This document shows positions 1 through 4,337 of a stretch of DNA of 7,909 nt, piece by piece. The notes beneath the pieces were generated by a model. It was not told where the DNA came from, made no database searches, and saw nothing but the letters and a program-made list of their open reading frames with translations. Each line of letters begins with the position of its first letter. The first letter of the stretch is position 1. Source of the stretch: Methanosarcinales archaeon (GTDB taxonomy: Archaea; Halobacteriota; Syntropharchaeia; Alkanophagales; Methanospirareceae). The position numbers and the translations under genes are program-made. The DNA is taken from positions 1 to 7,909 of the forward strand of contig DAOUYX010000065.1 of assembly GCA_030665925.1 (NCBI GenBank). The letters run 5' to 3'.

Positions 1-140
1 CATTTCTTGCGTATCCTATTCTCACCGGCTCTGGTGCAATCACAACGCTATCAAAAGCAGATGGCTACATATTCATGGAGAAGGGAAAGGAGATAATAGA
101 AGAAGGGGAAGAGGTGGACGTTGAATTATTTATTGACTGA
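1..140 (+). CDS. moeA: MoeA-type molybdopterin molybdenumtransferase, C-terminal fragment
   Basis: Only the last 45 codons are present, read in the frame starting at base 3 and ending with TGA at 138-140; the rest lies upstream of the window. The peptide reads YPILTGSGAITTLSKADGYI and then an acidic tail rich in EEGEEV. The pattern GSGAI(T)-x-KADGxI followed by a short 'E-x-G-E-E-V-x-V' strand is the usual C-terminal domain of MoeA, which inserts molybdate or tungstate into adenylylated molybdopterin in the cytoplasm. In archaea MoeA-like domains also occur fused to a periplasmic-binding-like domain, and the fragment cannot tell which form this is. No downstream gene follows directly: the next 240 bases are non-coding, so this is the end of a transcription unit. 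The family call rests on recognised motifs only. Confidence 0.72.
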   Translation, partial: FLAYPILTGSGAITTLSKADGYIFMEKGKEIIEEGEEVDVELFID

Positions 141-173
141 ACTACCACGCGGATAAAATCCCAACTGGTTGTT

Positions 174-353
174 TATAGTCATTCCAGTAATAAATTACAA
201 ATAATGAACCACGAGATTCCACACGATTAACACAAGAAATACGGGTTAACTGGGAGTAAAATCGTCAACGGAACACTGAAAACTAAAATCTATTATTCTT
301 CTCTCGTGGAAATCTGTGTAATCTGGTGGTTAATACTTTTCGGAATGACTATA
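174..353. repeat. 180-bp interrupted palindrome (MITE-like or large hairpin element)
   Basis: The outer arms TATAGTCATTCC (174-185) and GGAATGACTATA (342-353) are a perfect 12-bp inverted repeat. A second inner pair follows: AACCACGAGATTCCACACG on the left (from 207) matches the reverse complement of the right arm (about 312-333), which reads AACCACCAGATTACACAGATT, with two mismatches and one gap. The inner arms are built from roughly 10-11-nt units of the type (A)CCACNNGATT. The centre (about 240-300) has no obvious pairing or ORF. Two nested, collinear inverted repeats at matching distances argue against chance and suggest a non-autonomous element or a long imperfect hairpin. No target-site duplication is evident. 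The 'ACCACAGATTACACAGATT' style resembles dispersed intergenic repeats known from several prokaryotic genomes, but that similarity is from memory. Confidence 0.6.
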
Positions 354-361
354 TTTATATT
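352..361 (+). promoter_or_regulatory. Probable box A (TATA) promoter of tRNA-Tyr
   Basis: The stretch TATTTATATT centres about 30 bp upstream of the first base of the tRNA, the spacing expected for an archaeal TBP site with initiation at or just before the mature 5' end. A second AT-rich stretch, TTTTTATATG at 367-376, looks like a TATA box as well but is only about 16 bp from the tRNA, too close unless the tRNA is made from another start. The upstream box begins within the last two bases of the palindromic element. Confidence 0.45.
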
Positions 362-386
362 TGACCTTTTTATATGTACATACTAT

Positions 387-508
387 CCCGCCTTAACTCA
401 GTTTGGAAGAGTGCGCGGCTGTAGAGTAGCGTTTTAGATCACCTCCCGAAGATCTTATTACCGCGCGCGGATACCGTGCTGTCCCCGGTTCAAATCCGGG
501 AGGCGGGA
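387..508 (+). tRNA. tRNA-Tyr(GTA) with intron
   Basis: The cloverleaf is complete. Acceptor CCCGCCT (387-393) pairs with AGGCGGG (501-507), giving the C1-G72 pair typical of archaeal tRNA-Tyr, with discriminator A508 and no encoded CCA. The D stem is ACTC/GAGT (396-399/409-412) with GG in the loop. The anticodon stem is CGCGG (414-418) with CCGTG (474-478), including one G-U pair. The loop C-T-G-T-A-G-A has anticodon GTA at 421-423. The variable loop is 5 nt (479-483). The T stem is CCCGG/CCGGG (484-488/496-500) with loop TTCAAAT. The intron lies between G37 (424) and A38 (473); the spliced tRNA is 74 nt. The next gene starts only 9 nt downstream, so the two are probably co-transcribed. Confidence 0.95.
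425..472 (+). other. 48-nt archaeal tRNA intron with relaxed bulge-helix-bulge
   Basis: Removing these bases restores a normal 7-nt anticodon loop, a 5-bp stem and a 5-nt variable loop. A bulge-helix-bulge can be drawn. CTGT (419-422) pairs with GCGG (467-470) as the 4-bp central helix, two of the pairs being G-U. The bulges are A-G^A (423-425) and A-T^A (471-473), with the cuts after the second base, as the tRNA splicing endonuclease EndA requires. The inner helix is weak. The intron also holds a 5-bp hairpin, AGATC/GATCT (436-440/451-455), whose loop contains ACCTCCC, and a 10-bp palindrome CCGCGCGCGG (461-470). Its CCGCG (461-465) is perfectly complementary to the 5' anticodon strand, so the precursor could misfold. 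Exact ends are inferred from structure. Confidence 0.8.
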
Positions 509-517
509 TTATTCAAA

Positions 518-1564
518 ATGACCGAACTAAAAGAACTGCTAAAAAAATTAGCGGAGGCACATGGCCTTTCGGGCTACGAAGGGGAGATACAGAGCATCGT
601 CAAAGCAGAGTTGGAGGATTATGTAGACGGAATAAAAATCGACCAGTTAGGGAATTTGATAGCCACGAAGCACGGTAAAAAACCTTCCGTTATGGTTGCT
701 GCGCACACCGATGAGATCGGGCTTATGGTAAAGCAAATAACGGACGAGGGCTTCCTGAGGTTCTCGACCATCGGCGGCTGGTTTGACCAAACGCTGCTCA
801 ATCAACGGGTGATTGTACACGTGGAGGGTGGCGGTTTGTACGGTGTTATCGGCTCAAAACCACCGCATAAAATGAAGAAAGAGGAGCGAGAGAAGGTAGT
901 AAAAGCAGAGGATATGTTTGTGGATGTGGGTGCGCAGAGCAGCGAAGAAGTGGAGCAGATGGGGATTTTCATCGGAACGCCAATCACCACCGATCGGCAC
1001 TTTGTAAGTCTCGAAAATGACCGGGTTACCTGTAAAGCTTTTGACAACCGGTCCGGCGTTGCAGTGATGATAGAGGCACTGAAGAGGGCGAATACCGAAT
1101 TTGAGGTCTATGCCGTGGGGACAGTGCAGGAGGAAGTAGGGCTGAAAGGTGCACGAATAGCATCGTTCGGGCTCAACCCCGATGTGGCGATCGCACTCGA
1201 TACCGATATAGCCGGGGGGCATCCGGGAATAGAGAAGAAAGACACGACAATAGAGATAGGTAAAGGTCCGGTGATTACCGTTTCCGACGCTTCGGGTCGC
1301 GGCATAATAACGCCTCCTTCGGTATTGAAATGGCTGAAAGAGACCGCGGCACGTTCTAAAATCGAATATCAGCTCAGCGTATCGGAAGGTGGCATGACCG
1401 ATGCGGCTATAATTCATCTCACACGGAGCGGCATACTTACCGGTGTGGTCGGCGTGCCCACGAGATATATCCACTCGCCGGTGGAGCTGTTAAGCCTGAA
1501 GGACCTTGACAACTGCGCGGAACTCGTTGCACGGGCCATCGAGCGAGTGGGCGATTTCTTCTGA
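518..1564 (+). CDS. M42 family metallo-aminopeptidase (TET/FrvX type)
   Basis: A 348-residue protein of normal family length. M42 enzymes are co-catalytic zinc or cobalt aminopeptidases that form large cytoplasmic dodecamers and trim peptides released by the proteasome. The expected metal-site residues are visible: H63 (AAHTDEIG), D176 (AFDNRSG), catalytic and ligand Glu E205/E206 (QEEVG), D228 (ALDTDIAGG) and H319 (YIHSPVE). The M42 signature GSKPPH is near residue 112. The ATG at 518 is chosen because a longer in-frame reading from 476 would begin inside the tRNA-Tyr 3' exon; the residues it adds are tRNA sequence. There is no Shine-Dalgarno in the 9-nt gap after the tRNA. The only GGGAGG (498-503) is buried in the tRNA itself, so translation may be leaderless after tRNA 3' processing. 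The radical SAM gene begins 3 nt after the stop. Substrate preference cannot be judged. Confidence 0.93.
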   Translation: MTELKELLKKLAEAHGLSGYEGEIQSIVKAELEDYVDGIKIDQLGNLIATKHGKKPSVMVAAHTDEIGLMVKQITDEGFLRFSTIGGWFDQTLLNQRVIVHVEGGGLYGVIGSKPPHKMKKEEREKVVKAEDMFVDVGAQSSEEVEQMGIFIGTPITTDRHFVSLENDRVTCKAFDNRSGVAVMIEALKRANTEFEVYAVGTVQEEVGLKGARIASFGLNPDVAIALDTDIAGGHPGIEKKDTTIEIGKGPVITVSDASGRGIITPPSVLKWLKETAARSKIEYQLSVSEGGMTDAAIIHLTRSGILTGVVGVPTRYIHSPVELLSLKDLDNCAELVARAIERVGDFF

Positions 1565-1567
1565 AGT

Positions 1568-2329
1568 ATGGCAGCGGTAAACTTCGGTGGTGTCGTCCCC
1601 TTCTCCACCATTGACTGGCGCGGAAAAGCCTCGATGGTAATATTCCTCAGAGGCTGCCCGCTCCGGTGCATCTATTGCCATAATTACAAACTCTTGGGAG
1701 ACCCGAACTACGTTGAACCGAGCGAGATAGAAGCGGAGATCCTAAAAAACGCGGGTTTCATAGACGCCGTGGTTCTCTCCGGCGGTGAGCCCTTTATGCA
1801 ACCGCACGCAATCGAAGCGATCGCGCAATTCGTAAAGAAGCGCTCGTTGTTCGTTGCCGTGCAGACCAACGGGTTTTATCCCGCGGTTGTCGAAGCTCTA
1901 CTGGAGAAGAACCTCATTGACAAGATCTTTCTGGACGTCAAGGCGCCGCTATCTGATGAAACGCTGTATGAGAAACTGACAAAAGTCGCTGGCGTAGCGG
2001 AGCGAGTGCAGAAAACGCTCGCAGCTTGCATTCGGGCGGGCGTAGACCTTGAACTGGTAACGACGGTATTCAAGAACCTCGTTGGCGTGGAAGAGGTGAA
2101 GCGCATAGCAAAGGAGCTTGAAGAGGCGGGTGCTGCAAACTGCTCATACGTAATACAACAAGGTAGACCTGAACTTGTTCCGGAGCGCGTAATAGCCGAG
2201 GATGACGAGTTTAGCCGCGAGGAGCTGAAGGAACTCGCAGCAGGTGTGTACCATGCCGCGAGTCTGAAGAAAGTCAGGATCAGAACCAGAGAGCACGGCG
2301 AAGAAGCGGTTTTAGGTGGTTGGTGGTAA
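1568..2329 (+). CDS. Radical SAM activating enzyme (NrdG2/PflA-like)
   Basis: A 253-residue radical SAM protein. The cluster-binding motif C30-x3-C34-x2-C37 (RGCPLRCIYCHN) would hold the [4Fe-4S] cluster that cleaves S-adenosylmethionine, and SGGEP at 71-75 is the usual SAM-contact motif. The N-terminal FGGVVPFSTIDWRGK segment before the cysteines, together with the length, fits the subgroup annotated as anaerobic ribonucleoside-triphosphate reductase activating protein, which installs a glycyl radical on a partner enzyme. There are no extra ferredoxin-like cysteine clusters. No class III ribonucleotide reductase or other glycyl-radical enzyme is next to it, so the partner is unknown and the activase label is by family resemblance only. 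It starts 3 nt after the M42 stop, implying translational coupling, and the next gene follows by 6 nt. Confidence 0.85.
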   Translation: MAAVNFGGVVPFSTIDWRGKASMVIFLRGCPLRCIYCHNYKLLGDPNYVEPSEIEAEILKNAGFIDAVVLSGGEPFMQPHAIEAIAQFVKKRSLFVAVQTNGFYPAVVEALLEKNLIDKIFLDVKAPLSDETLYEKLTKVAGVAERVQKTLAACIRAGVDLELVTTVFKNLVGVEEVKRIAKELEEAGAANCSYVIQQGRPELVPERVIAEDDEFSREELKELAAGVYHAASLKKVRIRTREHGEEAVLGGWW

Positions 2330-2335
2330 GTCAAA

Positions 2336-2662
2336 ATGGTAAGCGTTTTTCTCGATGCCGTTCCCGCAAACATGCTTGTTGCACGGGCAGTTTGCAAAGA
2401 TAACGAGGCTAATAATGCAACTTTCTTCTGCGTTGGGATGCTGATTCGGATACGGGGGGATAAGAAGCTCGTTCTGAATCGTGAGATTATCGAGCGGGCA
2501 ATTGGCCGAAAGTTGACCGAAAACGAATGGCAGAGCGTTACCTGGAATTACATCGGTGCAATATCTAAAGCGGCACAAAACGAGCTGGTATTTGAGGATT
2601 CAGAAGAATCAAAAATCCTGGATGAGTACTGGGACAAACGGTTAGAAAGTCTAAAAAAGTAA
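2336..2662 (+). CDS. Uncharacterised 108-residue protein
   Basis: I do not recognise this family. The ORF starts with ATG 6 nt after the radical SAM stop and continues the cluster. The purine-rich GGTGG at the end of the preceding gene is a possible ribosome binding site. The first 35 residues are hydrophobic to mixed with two cysteines (Cys20, Cys32) but no clear signal peptide or membrane span. From about residue 35 the sequence looks like a compact alpha-helical domain: a short beta-like LIRIRGDKKLVL, then REIIERAIGRKLTENEWQSV, then a charged C-terminus rich in Glu, Lys and Ser. Internal Met13 (2372) and Met35 (2438) are alternative starts; the second would keep only the domain-like part. 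Coding is supported by operon position and domain-like composition, not by homology. It could be a small nucleic-acid-binding or adaptor protein, but nothing proves it. Confidence 0.6.
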   Translation: MVSVFLDAVPANMLVARAVCKDNEANNATFFCVGMLIRIRGDKKLVLNREIIERAIGRKLTENEWQSVTWNYIGAISKAAQNELVFEDSEESKILDEYWDKRLESLKK

Positions 2663-2673
2663 AACTTAAAAAG
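2661..2673 (+). promoter_or_regulatory. TATA box for the DUF22-like/UPF0200 transcript
   Basis: AAAACTTAAAAAG contains an A-rich BRE-like stretch and a TTAAAAA core centred about 28 bp upstream of the ATG at 2697. Initiation about 26 bp downstream of the box would fall at or within two bases of the ATG, and no Shine-Dalgarno lies in front of that codon. This geometry is typical of a leaderless archaeal mRNA. The box sits just after the stop codon of the 108-residue gene, so it marks the start of a new transcription unit. Confidence 0.5.
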
Positions 2674-2696
2674 TGCTTATCCTATAATCAGACAGC

Positions 2697-3143
2697 ATGG
2701 TAAAAATTGAACATGTTTACTGGAAGGATAAAATTGGTGGGGAAACAGAGAGGGCAGCAGTAGATAGTTACAGCTACGGCTTCACCGTCGGTCCGCATGG
2801 CGAATGGGAAATGCTAATTGCAGGGGAGGATAAGGAAGTGAAGAAAGACGAACTCGTGAACATAAAGGTAGAAAAGATAGAGGTGCCCCCGAAGTCGATA
2901 GTTATGCCCTGCTTTATAATGCGACATGCACTTGGTGTAGTCTCTTCACTCACAAGTGTGGGGAAGCCGAAGCCTGTTGAGGAAAGGAGGGTTCTTGATG
3001 GGGTCGTTTTTCATCCATTAGCCGATGGCAAAGTGAGAAAAGGGGATTTACTCTGTATTGTGAACATATTTTATGCTGCATTAGAGCGAAGGCTTGCGCG
3101 AGGAGCTGCGGAAAAGTGGCTGCAGGAGAGGTACAGATATTAG
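2697..3143 (+). CDS. DUF22-like archaeal conserved protein
   Basis: A 148-residue soluble protein with no signal peptide or membrane segment. The core matches my recollection of the archaeal DUF22 family (function unknown). Its features here are a strand-rich N-terminus, NIKVEKIEVPPKSIVMPC around 55-72, MRHALGVV at 75-82, a proline-rich GKPKPVEERRVLDGVVF, and DGKVRKGDLLCIVNIFYA at 110-127. The C-terminal 20 residues (RRLARGAAEKWLQERYRY) are basic and helical; they extend past the core and include the part overlapping the next gene. The start is set by a TATA box 28 bp upstream and by the absence of an alternative Met nearby. The last 28 nt overlap the start of the UPF0200 gene in another frame, so the two are translated from one mRNA. 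Family assignment is moderate and no biochemical role is claimed. Confidence 0.72.
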   Translation: MVKIEHVYWKDKIGGETERAAVDSYSYGFTVGPHGEWEMLIAGEDKEVKKDELVNIKVEKIEVPPKSIVMPCFIMRHALGVVSSLTSVGKPKPVEERRVLDGVVFHPLADGKVRKGDLLCIVNIFYAALERRLARGAAEKWLQERYRY

Positions 3144-3697
3144 CATTTGTCGGTGCGCCGGCGGCGGGTAAGACCGAAGCGGCAGCAGTCGCAAAGGAAG
3201 TGGGCATTCCTGTCGTTACGATGGGAGACGTGGTACGGGAGGAGTTAAGAAGGCGAAATCTTCCGTTAAGTGACGCAAATGCGGGCAGCATTGCAAATGA
3301 GCTGCGAGAGCGAGAAGGGGTGGATGCAATTGCAAAACGGTGCATCCCGCTTATAAAAGGTATAACAGACACGGAGAGGCAAAAATCGACAAAAGCAGTT
3401 ATTGTGATAGATGGAATACGGGGCGTAGCAGAAGTAGAAACGTTCAAAAAAGAATTTGGCACGGATTTCGTTCTTGTCCGGATCGAGGCACCTCTCGACC
3501 TTAGGTATGAGCGAATAAAAACCCGTGGTAGGGGTGATGATTTGTTAAATATCGAGGAGTTCAAGGAGCGTGAGGAAAGAGAGAGACGGTGGGGTATGGG
3601 GGAAGCAATGGAAAAAGCCGATAAGGTTGTTAAGAACGAGGGCTCTTTGGAGGATTTTAAAGAGCTGATAAAAGGGATTTTAGATCGCCCAAACTGA
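3116..3697 (+). CDS. UPF0200-like P-loop NTPase (nucleotide or CoA kinase fold)
   Basis: A 193-residue P-loop protein resembling the archaeal UPF0200 family, often auto-annotated as adenylate kinase-like or dephospho-CoA kinase. Walker A is GAPAAGKT at 13-20. It is followed by MGDVVREELRRRNLP (36-50), the REREGVDAIAKR segment (64-75), IDGIRG at 98-103 and a lid-like RGRGDD at 137-142, all in the order seen in the family. The substrate is not established, so I give no symbol. The start used is GTG at 3116, the only usual start codon close ahead of the P-loop. A GAGG 12 nt upstream (3100-3103) is a poor ribosome site. The gene overlaps the DUF22-like gene by 28 nt, suggesting coupled translation. 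Its stop is 16 nt from the stop of the convergent minus-strand gene; ATTTTT (3698-3703) may serve as a T-rich terminator. Confidence 0.8.
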   Translation: MAAGEVQILAFVGAPAAGKTEAAAVAKEVGIPVVTMGDVVREELRRRNLPLSDANAGSIANELREREGVDAIAKRCIPLIKGITDTERQKSTKAVIVIDGIRGVAEVETFKKEFGTDFVLVRIEAPLDLRYERIKTRGRGDDLLNIEEFKEREERERRWGMGEAMEKADKVVKNEGSLEDFKELIKGILDRPN

Positions 3698-3713
3698 ATT
3701 TTTCACGAGTTAT

Positions 3714-4160
3714 TTATACCATATTTACTGCACTTGCAGCTTCCGTGCTCTCTGTGGCAACCAATCGGTATTGCCTCTTGGCTCTGCTGCCCTTTCTCTC
3801 TAAAACACCGTCGAAATACATGCTTGCCAGATACGTTGATATAGTGCTCAGCCGCAAATTCTCCTCGAATACGGCTTCGTATATTCTCCTTATCTGTGAA
3901 GAAGTGAACCAACCCTTCGGGGCTCGTTCATCAAAGCGTAAAAATGCGGCTAATCTCTCTCTTATAGTGAGATCTTCGCTTTCCACATCGTAAGGATAAT
4001 TGGTGGAAAGCGATAAACGCTGATTAACTAAGAAATTTTCAACGTCTTTTATCGCGCGAGATCCAAGTGCTTCGGCTACGGAATAAGCTACTTTCTCTAT
4101 CGAGGTTATCTCTCTATCTCCTATCTTTACTTCCACCCGCAGATGTATCTCTTCCTTCAC
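3714..4160 (-). CDS. Putative winged-helix DNA-binding protein
   Basis: 148 residues from the chosen GTG start. The N-terminal half (residues 1-70) is a mixed alpha/beta segment with EIHLRVEVKIGD and a helix EKVAYSVAEALGSRA. The C-terminal part (about 83-134) reads as a winged helix: GWFTSSQIRRIYEAVF, then the putative recognition helix RLSTISTYLASMYFDG, then a basic wing LERKGSRAKRQYRL. Function is inferred from this pattern; I do not recognise a named family. GTG at 4158-4160 is preferred because GGGGTGA lies 4 nt upstream of it. A TTG at 4182-4184 would extend the protein by 8 residues but has no ribosome site and coincides with the predicted transcript start. It is divergent from dnaJ and convergent with the UPF0200 gene, so it stands alone. 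Its position invites a role in controlling dnaJ, which is a hypothesis. Confidence 0.75.
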   Translation of the reverse strand: MKEEIHLRVEVKIGDREITSIEKVAYSVAEALGSRAIKDVENFLVNQRLSLSTNYPYDVESEDLTIRERLAAFLRFDERAPKGWFTSSQIRRIYEAVFEENLRLSTISTYLASMYFDGVLERKGSRAKRQYRLVATESTEAASAVNMV

Positions 4161-4164
4161 ATCT

Positions 4165-4171
4165 TCACCCC
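4165..4171 (-). promoter_or_regulatory. Shine-Dalgarno GGGGTGA that sets the winged-helix start
   Basis: Read on the minus strand, GGGGTGA is a strong match to the archaeal Shine-Dalgarno consensus GGAGGTGATC and lies 4 nt before the GTG at 4160. It favours that codon over the upstream TTG at 4184, which would place this site inside the coding sequence. Confidence 0.6.
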
Positions 4172-4175
4172 TTTC

Positions 4176-4266
4176 AATGAACAAATGAAATATTTAACGA
4201 GGTTATATATAAATACATATGGTAACCCCCCATATTTCCATTGGAGCGAACTAATGAACAAGTGAA
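4176..4266 (+). repeat. Two copies of a 14-bp direct repeat in the divergent promoter region
   Basis: AATGAACAAATGAA at 4176-4189 recurs as AATGAACAAGTGAA at 4253-4266, 13 of 14 identical and in the same orientation, 77 bp apart start to start. The first copy covers the predicted transcript start of the winged-helix gene; the second lies about 20 bp upstream of the dnaJ TATA box. Each copy contains two TGAA elements. Between them is a short inverted repeat, ATATGG...CCATAT (4217-4235). The placement suits operator sites for a regulator that acts on both genes, but no known archaeal heat-shock operator consensus is matched. Confidence 0.45.
4204..4213 (-). promoter_or_regulatory. TATA box of the winged-helix gene
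   Basis: On the minus strand the sequence is TTTATATATA, an excellent archaeal box A. Initiation about 26 bp downstream would be near 4182, leaving a leader of roughly 22 nt that contains the GGGGTGA site before the GTG start. Promoter and ribosome site therefore agree with each other. Confidence 0.6.
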
Positions 4267-4286
4267 TCATAAGCGGGAGTTAAAAA

Positions 4287-4295
4287 CTTTATACC
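4287..4295 (+). promoter_or_regulatory. Probable TATA box of dnaJ
   Basis: CTTTATACC, preceded by an A-rich stretch at 4281-4286, predicts initiation near 4317 and a leader of about 20 nt before the TTG start at 4338. The leader carries AAGGGGC (4322-4328), a weak purine-rich candidate ribosome site. An alternative A-rich box at 4298-4307 is possible but would leave almost no leader. Confidence 0.4.
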
Positions 4296-4337
4296 CTAAA
4301 AGATAAAATCTTTAGATAGTGAAGGGGCAAGCCGAAA

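Noticed and set aside
141..386. CRISPR array in the repetitive spacer
   Set aside because: The similar units are inverted and short with no regular direct repeats or spacers of constant length.
461..483. tRNA-Tyr reading with CCGCG (461-465) as the 3' anticodon strand
   Set aside because: This would leave an 18-nt variable region, wrong for a type I archaeal tRNA-Tyr. Using CCGTG (474-478) gives a 5-nt variable loop and a workable bulge-helix-bulge.
476..517. Upstream extension of the M42 peptidase beginning MLSPVQIREAGLFK
   Set aside because: The bases are the 3' exon of tRNA-Tyr and its short spacer; the peptide is not part of M42 proteins, and ATG 518 gives the normal N-terminus.
854..1474. 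206-codon minus-strand ORF inside the M42 gene
   Set aside because: It is antisense to a well-conserved metallo-aminopeptidase with all metal ligands and shows low-complexity Cys/His/Tyr-rich content typical of a shadow frame.
2950..3564. 204-codon minus-strand ORF opposite the DUF22-like and UPF0200 genes
   Set aside because: Both plus-strand proteins have recognisable family motifs; the antisense product is Ser/Arg/Pro-rich with no domain pattern.
3745..3993. 82-codon plus-strand ORF opposite the winged-helix gene
   Set aside because: The minus-strand frame has a TATA box, a Shine-Dalgarno and a winged-helix pattern; the plus-strand frame has none of these.
4211..4245. Archaeal Phr or HSR1 heat-shock operator upstream of dnaJ
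   Set aside because: TGGTAA appears, but the spacing and flanking elements of the recalled Phr consensus and the CTAAC-N5-GTTAG HSR1 pattern are not present.
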